From CAZOVB01 sp046541415 (GTDB taxonomy: Bacteria; Planctomycetota; Phycisphaerae; SM23-33): a stretch of 64,000 nt of DNA. A model generated the notes under the pieces. That model saw nothing but the letters and a program-made list of their open reading frames with translations. It was not told the DNA's origin and ran no database searches. Each line of letters starts with the position of its first letter. Position 1 is the stretch's first letter. Positions 53,903 through 62,602 of the stretch are shown here, in pieces. Location of the stretch: positions 1 to 64,000 of the forward strand of contig JBKHDI010000009.1 in the NCBI GenBank assembly GCA_046541415.1, in the 5' to 3' direction. Both the position numbers and the translations under genes were made by a program.

Positions 53903-54495
53903 TTTTCACCTCGCATGGCTTCGACGGGGGGCATCTTGCTGGCCATCCAGGCAGGCACGGCCGCTCCGAACGTCGTCAGGAACATGCCCACCATGAATAC
54001 GCCCAGGATGTAGAGGGGAAGCATCAGCCAGCTGACCATGCCGAAAAAGGCCAGGCCGCTGTCGGCGATGCCCAGGATAAACGCGATGATCAACCCGGCG
54101 ACGATTCCCGCCCCTGCGCCGATCAGACCCAGCAGGGCCGACTCGGCCAGGACGCTGAGAAGCACGAGGCTGTCCAGGGCGCCGAGGCACTTGAACGTGC
54201 CGATCTCGCGAATCCGCTGGGTGACCGACATGAGCATCGCGTTGACGACGCCCGCGGCGGAGACCACCAGCGCCAGGGCGAGCATCAGGCCCCAGCTCTG
54301 TCCTTCGGCGTCCTGGCTGGCCTGGCGGGGCGTGGCCAGCAGGTACATCATGAAGGCTGTCGCCGTCGTGATCGTCAGCCCTGTCAACATGCTGCGGCCG
54401 AGGCGCACTTTGATCGAGCTCATCGCCATCGCCCAGACAAGGCTGAAGCGGAGTTTCAGGTGCCCGATTTCCCATTCTGCGCGTTGCTGGGTCAT
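53899..54495 (-). CDS. miniature FtsX-type permease
   Basis: A 198-residue protein with one N-terminal and three C-terminal membrane helices. After RLGRSMLTGLTITTATAFMMYLLAT comes the FtsX/MacB core (VVSAAGVVNAMLMSVTQRIREIGTFKCLGA, LLGLIGAGAGIVAGLIIAFILG, VPAWMASKMPPVEAMRG). The large periplasmic domain usual between helices 1 and 2 is reduced to a dozen or so residues. It could pair with the giant FtsX fusion as an unequal heterodimer on the downstream ATPase. The start lies one base after the stop of the upstream OPT-like gene. Confidence 0.82.
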   Translation of the reverse strand: MTQQRAEWEIGHLKLRFSLVWAMAMSSIKVRLGRSMLTGLTITTATAFMMYLLATPRQASQDAEGQSWGLMLALALVVSAAGVVNAMLMSVTQRIREIGTFKCLGALDSLVLLSVLAESALLGLIGAGAGIVAGLIIAFILGIADSGLAFFGMVSWLMLPLYILGVFMVGMFLTTFGAAVPAWMASKMPPVEAMRGEK

Positions 54496-54496
54496 A

Positions 54497-56593
54497 TCAG
54501 TATCCGGTCCCTACCGAGACGTATAAGAAGTAAATCGCGATACTCAACATGCCGATCAGGCCCATGCCCGCCCCGAAACCGACCATCAAGATCGGCGCGT
54601 AGCTCTGCCACTCCTTTCGGCCGAACTTCCGGGCCATCACGTAGCGTCCGATGCAGGCACCGGTGAAGGTCATAATCGCCATGTGCGGATAGGCGTTCAG
54701 CGAAGCGATGCCGCCGTAGAGGTACTGGGCGGAAATGCCCAGCGCCCCGAACAGCGAGAACAGGCCCACCGTCGCAGCCAGCACGCCGAGGATGATCTCC
54801 GGCTTGATCGACTGCATGAGCATCGACTGGCCCTCACGCATGCCCGAGGCCCAGACCGCCCGGATCTGGGCGAACTGCGGCCAGAACTTCTGCACGTACG
54901 GGTAGCGGTCCGACGGGATCGGCCCGAGGCCCGAAATGTAGTTCCAGAAGATGAACGACGCGATCAGCATCAGCGGGAAGATCAGCAGCTCAGCCTTCAT
55001 GATCGAAGTGAACTTCGTACGCGTCAGCTGACAGATACGCAGATTGTCGGCCATCTGCCCGAAGTTGTGGATCGGCAGCGGCGCGAACCAGATGTCTACG
55101 TACTTGTAGCCTGACATGTAGATGAAGGCTTCCTTGACATACGGAATGCCCGCGTGCTGCCCGGCGATACCGCTCATCCGGGCGTTGATGTACGTGTTGA
55201 CCGGCGTCCAGACGAAGGCGAACAGGATCAGCCAGAAGACGGGAAACTGTTCCTCGGGCGGCAGGAACCCGCCGGTCTCGAAGTTGTAGTTGATCAGGTA
55301 GTGCGAGAGGAACACGAAGCCCACGGCCGAGCCGATCCAGACCCCCAGTGCCGCCCAGATCGGCGGGTCGCCTCGCTCGACATCTCGCTTGAGCAAGGCA
55401 GAGAGGTCCGCCCCGGGCGCCACTTCGCCCTCTTCCAGCGCCTTGGCGATTTCTTTCTTCCGCGTGCGGCTGAACTTGAAAATCGCCTTGAACAGGCCGT
55501 AAAACCCGACCACCGCGATCGCCAGGGCCGTGCCGATACCCACAGACAGGTAGATGTCCAGACTGTTGGCCACGTGCGTCTGAATCGCGTCGTAGCCGGG
55601 CCTCCATTGCGTCAGGATACCGTTGGGATACAGCAGCAGCGGGTTGATGATCATCTGCGTGCTGACGGCGGTGATGAACCCGCCCAGCACGATCCGCCAG
55701 GGCAGGACGAATCCCATGAAGATCAATCCGAGGTTCAGGCTTATGCCGATCGTCCCGGCCGGGAGAATCGTCTCGAAGTTCTCCGTCAGGTCCAAAAACG
55801 GAATCGGGATCAGCTGCAGGGGTTGGTTGAAAAACGCCGTCGTCAACGTGGGTATGGCCACGTAGAACAGGCCGAACACCGCACCGCACATCACGCCGAT
55901 GGCGAAGCAATACTGGCGGAAGCCCCGGTTGTTCTCGTCGTGGCTTCGTTCGGCCAGGGCGATGGCGCCTTCGGCATGAACGGGCGCCAGCGGGAACGGA
56001 AGCTTCTCGGCGTCGGCGGTGACTTTATAGGCCAAAAACCCCAGCGAGAGCATGGTCAGCTTGCTCAGCAGCATGCCCCCGACGGTTACGGCGATGACGG
56101 GCCACCAGGCCTCGTTGACGAAGTTGGAGTAGACAGCCTCGGCGTGCGGGGCGGCCCACTCGGGCATTTCCTGTGCGATTCCGAAGTTATGGAATGCCTC
56201 GGAGGTCTTCAGATAGCGGTTCCAGACCATCATCGAGAAGACGCCGCCGCCCAGGGCCAGGCCGCCGGAAATGTGCGACAGGTGGCTGACGGTGTACTTC
56301 AGCAGGTAGAGTTCCTGCTTACGCAACACCAGGAAGCTGCGCCGGGCCAGTTCGACGAAGAGGATGATCGTGACCCATTCGGCGGCGGTTCCCAGGTCCT
56401 GACCGATCATCAGGCCCATGAAGATCACGCCGGGCAGCATGACGAAGGCTACGAAGAACGCGCCCAGGACCGTCCGCCAAGTGAAACCGTTCTCGTACGG
56501 TTCGCTCTGGATCGCCTCGATCGAGAAGGCCGCGTCGTAGAACTTGTCCTTCTTCTTGGGCTGTTGGGGTTGGTTGTCTCTTGGCTCGCCCAT
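54497..56593 (-). CDS. OPT-like/DUF6785-type polytopic membrane protein
   Basis: A 698-residue protein with a cytosolic N-terminus (QPQQPKKKDKFYDAA), then about 14-16 membrane helices. Helices include TVLGAFFVAFVMLPGVIFMGLMIG and VIAVTVGGMLLSKLTMLSLGF, with KLPFPLAPVHAEGAIALAE between. The overall look is that of oligopeptide (OPT) transporter relatives grouped as DUF6785/DUF6784 in planctomycetes. A substrate cannot be read. It follows the giant FtsX fusion without a gap and precedes the mini-FtsX by one base; the first gene of the operon encodes a similar protein. Whether it transports or serves as a scaffold is unknown. Confidence 0.75.
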   Translation of the reverse strand: MGEPRDNQPQQPKKKDKFYDAAFSIEAIQSEPYENGFTWRTVLGAFFVAFVMLPGVIFMGLMIGQDLGTAAEWVTIILFVELARRSFLVLRKQELYLLKYTVSHLSHISGGLALGGGVFSMMVWNRYLKTSEAFHNFGIAQEMPEWAAPHAEAVYSNFVNEAWWPVIAVTVGGMLLSKLTMLSLGFLAYKVTADAEKLPFPLAPVHAEGAIALAERSHDENNRGFRQYCFAIGVMCGAVFGLFYVAIPTLTTAFFNQPLQLIPIPFLDLTENFETILPAGTIGISLNLGLIFMGFVLPWRIVLGGFITAVSTQMIINPLLLYPNGILTQWRPGYDAIQTHVANSLDIYLSVGIGTALAIAVVGFYGLFKAIFKFSRTRKKEIAKALEEGEVAPGADLSALLKRDVERGDPPIWAALGVWIGSAVGFVFLSHYLINYNFETGGFLPPEEQFPVFWLILFAFVWTPVNTYINARMSGIAGQHAGIPYVKEAFIYMSGYKYVDIWFAPLPIHNFGQMADNLRICQLTRTKFTSIMKAELLIFPLMLIASFIFWNYISGLGPIPSDRYPYVQKFWPQFAQIRAVWASGMREGQSMLMQSIKPEIILGVLAATVGLFSLFGALGISAQYLYGGIASLNAYPHMAIMTFTGACIGRYVMARKFGRKEWQSYAPILMVGFGAGMGLIGMLSIAIYFLYVSVGTGY

Positions 56594-59500
56594 TTACGCA
56601 GTGGTCTCCTGAGGTTCGCGGGCCTGGTTCTTGAACAGATCGGCACCTAGTTCGATGTAGGCCTCGCGAGAGGCGTTGTCGAGATTTCTCCAGAGCAGGA
56701 ACTGCCTGCGGACCAGGTCCATGAACCCGTAGTTGGTCCGCATCCAGGCATCTTCCGTGCCGCTCTGGCGGTGCAGGTGGATGTTGACTTTAAACACGCC
56801 TTCGTTCTCGGTGGGCATGACCCGGAGGGTCAAGATCTGGGCGACGTCCAGGTCGTAGGGCGCCAGCCACATGTGCGCCGAGATCTTCAGCGCCTCGACC
56901 GGCTCGTGTTCCATCGACAACTGGATTTCGCGACAGTTGAAGTCCGAGCTGGCCGGGTCTGAGTGGTTGTAAAGGAACTGGCGGAAGAAGGCGGTCATCC
57001 CCACGCCGTTGCCGCGGGTGAGGGTAAAGGGCAGGTCGAAGCTGATTTCCCCGGCCTCGGTGGGCTCGGGAAGCTCCCAGTTTGCCATGCCGGACGGGGC
57101 GGCCATCGCCGCCGCCCTGCGGGCGGGGATCAGCGTCGCAAGCAGCACGACCACGCCCGTGCCCATCGCCAGGGCCATCGAAGACAGCGACGTGAAGTTG
57201 AACGACAGGCCGGCCAGGAAGGTCGGGTCGCTCTGGTGGACCCAGCGGACGATGTTGGCAAAGAGCAGCCCGCCGAAGGTACCCAGCACGATGCCCAGGA
57301 TCGAGAAGACCAGCGATTCGCTGAGCAGCAGGAAGCTGATCTGTCCCGGGCTCAGGCCGATCGCACCGAGCATGCCCACCTCGCCCTTGCGCTCGTCGAC
57401 GTTGGCGAGCATGGTGTTCAGTACGATCAGCACGCAGAGGATCACGGGCACGAGGATCTTGGCCAGCCCGCCGACGGATCGCTGGGTCAGCGTGGTAATC
57501 ATCGCCATCTGTCCCCCCACGTTGCCGAACATCGTCCGGTTGATCCGCAGGGCCAGGTCGCGGCGGAACCGGTCGGTGTCGTCGCCGGGAATGGTGATCT
57601 CCATGCCCGCTTCGAGGTCCTCGGCCGAGCTGAGCGATTCGTTGGCATCGAGAATCCTGCCAGCCTGGAGGTCCGTGCCCATGTGCTCGCGGGCCAGGGA
57701 CTCCAGCGTATCGCCCGGCTGGACGGTGACGGTCTTGTCCTGGCGGAATCGAATCGCCAGGCTGCGGGCCTTGATCTGGGCCTCGTCCTTGGCGGCCATG
57801 GGAACGATCATCAGGCGCGACCAGTCCAGGTGATAGCTGGGCTGTTCGTTGGCCACGTCGCCCGATCCGACCGACGGGGTAATCCCGCTTTGCATGAAGT
57901 CCACTACGGCCAGGCTCTTGCCGTTCAGGTCGCGCATGCGGTTTGCCTCGTAGGTATCCAGGATGCCCACCACGCGCCACAGCCGCCCCTGCCCGCCGGC
58001 GCGGACGACGGGCAACTGGTCCATCGGCCGACGGTTGCCCTGCTCGTCGAAGATCATCTCTTCGGTGATTCCCAGTCTCTCGGCCGCGTTGTCGGGCAGG
58101 ATGGTCACGTCCCGGTCGCCCGGCTGGAACCAGGCGTTGTTGGTGACCGCCTGGTTCAGGCCCGAAAACCGCGTCTCGATCGGCTCGAAGCCCATGATCG
58201 CCGTGAGCGTATCTTCGCGGGGTTTGCTGGCCCCCTCGGGCTGGTAGCGGACCTTGACCTGGTTGACGCCCTCGCGAGCGAGGTTGTTGCCCCCCTCGAC
58301 CTGGATGTAGAAGCCGCGGGTGGCAATTTCGTACTGGCTGCCGAACTCGCTGCGGATGGCGGAGATGAAGGTTTCTTTCATCTCGGCCCACTGGTACTCG
58401 CGGAAGAGCACGCCCTTGTACTGGGGCTCGATCGGCTCGGGGGTAGTAACGCCCTCGCGTTCGACGACCGGGTCGAGTTCGATCGGGCGCATGCCCAGCT
58501 CGTCCGATCCGCTGACCGAGACGAAGCAGACGATCGAGAAGGTCAGCACGGTGACGGTAAAGACCGTCAGGAACGTCCGGGCAGGACGCTTCTTGAGGTT
58601 CGAGACGCCCATCGACAGGGCCGTGCCAAGCGAACTGGCCAGGGAGATCTCCTCGGACTCGACCTCCCCGCCGGCCATGCGGGCACGACGGACCAGGACC
58701 TCGAATCGCTGGTAGGAGATGATCAACACAATCGAGGCCATCAAGATCATCGTAAAGGCGATCATCACGATGAACGGCGAGACGGAGATCTTGAAGGCCG
58801 GATGGAAGTAGTTCAGGAACGTCGTGCCGAGGATGAAGATAATCACCGTCCCGGCCAGTCGTCCGAGAATGCTCTTCCTGCCGATAACGAGTCTTTCGAG
58901 GAAGACGCTGGCCGGCAGGAGCAAGGCCATCAGGACGACGACGGAGAAGACGGCCTCGCGACCGAGGGCCTTGATCCGGGCGTAGGCCTTGGCCAGGATT
59001 CCCCAGCTCTCGCGGGCCTTGCCGATGGCGGCCTGGTGGTCCAGTTCATCCTGTGCTTCCAAGGCCAGTTTGTACTTCGCAGCCCCGCGGTCGACGGCGT
59101 TGCCGACCGAGCGATCGGTGATCCCGTGATCTTCGTACAGCTTCCGGGGCCTCTGGGTCAGTTCCAACGTGTCACCGGCGACCAGCAGGGGCGTGTAGGG
59201 CAGGGTCAGGTTGCGATCCTGCTTGCCGGGACCGACCGGATAGCCGATGCCCTTGCGGGTCTTCTCATCGCGGTCGGTGATCTGGCCGACCAGGAGCATC
59301 TTGTCTTCCTTGCCCTCCCTGGCCAGCACGCGGACGCGGCGGCCCGGACGGGAGTAGATCACCAGCGACTGGATGTCCACCTCCTGGTAATCCTGACCGG
59401 CCGCATCGATGGCGTAGTGGTCGGGCGCGCCGTTCTTGCGGTAGTCCTGCAGGCGGATCTCGCCGGTGTTACTGCCCAACTGGACGTAATCCCGCGGGTC

Positions 59501-62500
59501 GGCGCCCGGGAAGATCACCTTCGGGTACAGTTCGGTCATGATCAACCGGTGATCGAGGATCTCTCCACCGGCGATGTCGAACTCCTTCTTGACGCTCTGC
59601 GAACCGACGCGGGCCTCGTTGACCGCCATGTCGAACAGGCCGCTTTCCGGATCCAGCCGGTAGGAGAAGATCGCCCAGCTCGGGTTGGACCGCGCCTTGT
59701 CTTCCAGCGGCAGGCGGTAGAAACCGTTCAGCGGTGCGATCACCAGCGCCCCGCGACGCGTGCCGCGGAACGTGGAGGAGTTGTACTTGTTCGCCGCCTC
59801 TTTTCTCAGGGCAGGATAGTACACCAGTGCCCCGGCGACCGGGTCGGTCGCCTCGATGCCGCTTCGCATGTTGAACTGCGTAACCTTGCCCTCGACCACG
59901 CCCAGCTGGGGCTTCTTCTTGATCCGGGCGGGAGGCATGGAATCCGGCGCGAATTCCAGACCGTGACGGAGGACCGTCAGCAGGTTCCTGCCCTGGATGG
60001 ACAGGTTCTGGAAGTTCGTATTTTCTACGGTATCCCGCGGCGTGTCGAGTTTCTCGGCCACGTCGTTCTGCGTCCAGAAAGGCCGCGACGCAACCTCCGC
60101 TGCCACCCAGAACTCCGGAAACGCCACCGCGCCATCGGTCTTGATCACCGGGTGTGCGACCGAGTCGGCAGCGACCAAAAAGCCCCAGTCTTCGCTCCAG
60201 CCGACCTGTACGGACGCAAAGGCCAGGACCTTCTGGTACCGCTCCAACAGTTTGTCCGCATCGAGATGCGAGGGGTTGGACTTGCGGAAATTGTTCATCG
60301 AGTCGATTCCCATCGAGGCCGAACCGTCCGTCAGATCCAGCAGCCAGCCCAGAACCGGGGTCTTGCTGTCCAGACCCTGGCCCGGATGCAGCCGATCCAT
60401 GACCTTTCGGGCCAGCTCGATGTTGTTCTCGCGCAGATTGTTCTGCTGGCGGGTCTGGGCCAGTTCGGTGCTCATCCGAGCCCGCAGGCGGCGGATGGTC
60501 AACAGGGGCAGGTCGACGTCGGGACCATCCTGCTGGGGCAGCTTCTCCAAAAACTCCCGGCAACGCTGGGTCCAGTCCAGCAAGCGGTTGTCCAGCGTCT
60601 GGTCGCGCATCTGGGCCAGGGGCATGACGATGTTCTCGGTGATCCTGTCGATCTCGTCGTAGATCTCATCGGTCTGCTTGTCGGCCTGGGCCTGGTCGAT
60701 CTGCCCTTCGTCGACGGCCAGGTCGATCTCGTTGATCCGGCTGCGGCGGTCCTTCTGTTCTTCCGAAATCTCCGCCAGTTGCTTTTCCACACGCGTCCGC
60801 AGCCAGCGGCTGGCCAGCCACCGGGCGGTGTCGTCGTTCAGCGGTTCGGACCAGTCGGTCTCAAGCCACTGGTGGGCTTCCTCGTACCGTTCGAGGGTGG
60901 GGTCTTCTTCCCAGCGGGTTCCGGCGAAACTCTGGAGACTCTTGGGCACCAGGTAGAGCACGGCGAAGCTTACGCCGACGATCGCGGCGATCAGGCCCGC
61001 CTTGGGCAGTCTCTGGGACATCGGCCGCGGCTGGCCCTTCTCCCGCTTGCCCGTAACCACCAGGTACACGCCTCCGCCGAGAAGACCGGCGAGCAGGAAC
61101 GTGATCACCGCCACCTGGGCTACGTTACCCCAGTCGACCGTCTTGGAACGGACAGTTTTGCCGAACTCGCCCTTGGCCAGCAGGACGTATTCGGCAAAAC
61201 CCTTGCTGGTTCGTCCGCCGAGGTGTTCGGCGTCGAGGAAGGCAAAGACCATGCCCTTGCGACGCACCACACCTTCGCCCTCGGCCAGGTGTCGCATCGT
61301 GGCCAATGCGATCGCCAGGTTCGAGGCCACCTTCGCCCCGTGGGGCGCTTCGGGGACCGAACTGACCGAGTCGATGGGCACGGAGATCAGCACCGATTCT
61401 TCCAGATTGGGAATCGTCAGTCTCTGCCCTGCCCGGAGGGGCAGGACCAGCTTTGACCCTTCGGAACTGTTCGCCTGGACGACCGCCTCTGCCGGCAGGC
61501 CGAACTCGGTCGCCAGCCGCGAGAGCAGATCGTTCTCCGCCACTTCGTACGTCTTGTCCTGTCCCGGGATGTCCAGCTTGGTTCCCTTGTCCGGAATCGT
61601 GCCGGGCTCGAGCTTGTTCAGCTCGAGCAGTTCATCCAGCGAAACGCCGTGCTGGAGGGCGATACGCTCCAGCAGTTCGTCCTGGCCGACGGTGTATCGA
61701 ACCGGTTCGGTCGGTGGGAGGTAGGCGAACAGGCTGCGGAAGGGTCTTTCTTCGTAGACGTTGCCCCCCCGGAGCTTGCAGGACTTGCCCGGCAGGATCT
61801 TCGTCGGATCGGCCGGGTCGCGCTGCATGGCGAACTGCTTGAGCTTCTCGCCCTGCTCGGCGGTAACGTAGAAGCGCGGCATGGGTACGGGGGTGTTGCA
61901 AAACCAGTTCTCAGCCGTCCTGCGGGTGAGGATGTCTCCCTCGATGGCGATTGCAGCCTTGGCACCCAGCGAGAAGAGCCGATCCCACGCCCTGCCGGCC
62001 TCGAAGTCCATCAGGACGATCGCGCCGGTCAAGTCCAGGCCCCGCAGTTCCTTCCAGTCGCCCTTTCCGACGTAGATCAGCGGGCCGGTGAACCCCTCAG
62101 CCGGGGCCAGCGTCGGTAGCGCGCCGTTCGGCCAGAAGGGAAGCACCTCGAACTGCCGGCCTTCGACTTCCAGCAGCGAGCCCTGCTTCCACGAGGGGAT
62201 CTGCTCTGCCTGTTCGGACAGTTCGACGGCGACGGGCACGGGCACGTTGCCCATGTAGGTCCCGATCGGCTCGACGCCCGGGGTCTGGGCGATTTGATCC
62301 ATCAGGTACCGGTGGATCGGGGCGTAGCCTTCCTCGTCGTGCTGCCGGGCCCCGATGAACAGCGAACCGAGCGAGAGGATCTTCTCGGTCTGGGCCCGCA
62401 GACTCTCGGGTCGAGTTACCTGGGCGATCTGCTCCAGCGAGCCGGTTTCCATGACGCGCAGGCCTTCCAGGGCCCGCTTGTCGGCCAGCGAGAGCTTGCG

Positions 62501-62581
62501 GAACAGTTCCTGGTTTCGTGGACCGGCCTGGGCAACAGCGGCCAGGGCGGCGATTGCGAATATGGCGAGTCGTTTCAACAC
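56594..62581 (-). CDS. giant fusion: PA/M28-like, LysM repeats, FtsX permease (1,995 aa)
   Basis: In order: signal peptide (1-20); a PA-like region with LIYVGKGDWKELRGLDLTG (about 165-215); two LysM-like repeats (about 295-340, 344-391); an M28-peptidase-like piece (about 415-470, MVFAFLDAEHLGGRTSKGF, catalytic residues apparently degenerate); two membrane helices (about 487-547); a long charged helical region with coiled coil (about 560-720); periplasmic parts; more helices in the middle; another periplasmic region with a third LysM-like repeat (about 1618-1668, VQPGDTLESLAREHMG); and an FtsX/MacB core (1704-1832: LNTMLANVDERKGEVGMLGA). A C-terminal domain of 163 residues has no match I know. 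LysM suggests peptidoglycan binding. It lies in an operon with an ABC ATPase and OPT-like proteins. Confidence 0.85.
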   Translation of the reverse strand: MLKRLAIFAIAALAAVAQAGPRNQELFRKLSLADKRALEGLRVMETGSLEQIAQVTRPESLRAQTEKILSLGSLFIGARQHDEEGYAPIHRYLMDQIAQTPGVEPIGTYMGNVPVPVAVELSEQAEQIPSWKQGSLLEVEGRQFEVLPFWPNGALPTLAPAEGFTGPLIYVGKGDWKELRGLDLTGAIVLMDFEAGRAWDRLFSLGAKAAIAIEGDILTRRTAENWFCNTPVPMPRFYVTAEQGEKLKQFAMQRDPADPTKILPGKSCKLRGGNVYEERPFRSLFAYLPPTEPVRYTVGQDELLERIALQHGVSLDELLELNKLEPGTIPDKGTKLDIPGQDKTYEVAENDLLSRLATEFGLPAEAVVQANSSEGSKLVLPLRAGQRLTIPNLEESVLISVPIDSVSSVPEAPHGAKVASNLAIALATMRHLAEGEGVVRRKGMVFAFLDAEHLGGRTSKGFAEYVLLAKGEFGKTVRSKTVDWGNVAQVAVITFLLAGLLGGGVYLVVTGKREKGQPRPMSQRLPKAGLIAAIVGVSFAVLYLVPKSLQSFAGTRWEEDPTLERYEEAHQWLETDWSEPLNDDTARWLASRWLRTRVEKQLAEISEEQKDRRSRINEIDLAVDEGQIDQAQADKQTDEIYDEIDRITENIVMPLAQMRDQTLDNRLLDWTQRCREFLEKLPQQDGPDVDLPLLTIRRLRARMSTELAQTRQQNNLRENNIELARKVMDRLHPGQGLDSKTPVLGWLLDLTDGSASMGIDSMNNFRKSNPSHLDADKLLERYQKVLAFASVQVGWSEDWGFLVAADSVAHPVIKTDGAVAFPEFWVAAEVASRPFWTQNDVAEKLDTPRDTVENTNFQNLSIQGRNLLTVLRHGLEFAPDSMPPARIKKKPQLGVVEGKVTQFNMRSGIEATDPVAGALVYYPALRKEAANKYNSSTFRGTRRGALVIAPLNGFYRLPLEDKARSNPSWAIFSYRLDPESGLFDMAVNEARVGSQSVKKEFDIAGGEILDHRLIMTELYPKVIFPGADPRDYVQLGSNTGEIRLQDYRKNGAPDHYAIDAAGQDYQEVDIQSLVIYSRPGRRVRVLAREGKEDKMLLVGQITDRDEKTRKGIGYPVGPGKQDRNLTLPYTPLLVAGDTLELTQRPRKLYEDHGITDRSVGNAVDRGAAKYKLALEAQDELDHQAAIGKARESWGILAKAYARIKALGREAVFSVVVLMALLLPASVFLERLVIGRKSILGRLAGTVIIFILGTTFLNYFHPAFKISVSPFIVMIAFTMILMASIVLIISYQRFEVLVRRARMAGGEVESEEISLASSLGTALSMGVSNLKKRPARTFLTVFTVTVLTFSIVCFVSVSGSDELGMRPIELDPVVEREGVTTPEPIEPQYKGVLFREYQWAEMKETFISAIRSEFGSQYEIATRGFYIQVEGGNNLAREGVNQVKVRYQPEGASKPREDTLTAIMGFEPIETRFSGLNQAVTNNAWFQPGDRDVTILPDNAAERLGITEEMIFDEQGNRRPMDQLPVVRAGGQGRLWRVVGILDTYEANRMRDLNGKSLAVVDFMQSGITPSVGSGDVANEQPSYHLDWSRLMIVPMAAKDEAQIKARSLAIRFRQDKTVTVQPGDTLESLAREHMGTDLQAGRILDANESLSSAEDLEAGMEITIPGDDTDRFRRDLALRINRTMFGNVGGQMAMITTLTQRSVGGLAKILVPVILCVLIVLNTMLANVDERKGEVGMLGAIGLSPGQISFLLLSESLVFSILGIVLGTFGGLLFANIVRWVHQSDPTFLAGLSFNFTSLSSMALAMGTGVVVLLATLIPARRAAAMAAPSGMANWELPEPTEAGEISFDLPFTLTRGNGVGMTAFFRQFLYNHSDPASSDFNCREIQLSMEHEPVEALKISAHMWLAPYDLDVAQILTLRVMPTENEGVFKVNIHLHRQSGTEDAWMRTNYGFMDLVRRQFLLWRNLDNASREAYIELGADLFKNQAREPQETTA

Positions 62582-62602
62582 GACGTCACACTCCTGTGAC
62601 TA

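Noticed and set aside
56963..61456. A 1,497-codon plus-strand frame antisense to the giant FtsX fusion
   Set aside because: Its His/Gln/Gly/Val-rich translation is typical of the complement of GC-rich coding DNA. The minus-strand frame has signal peptide, membrane helices and FtsX motifs.
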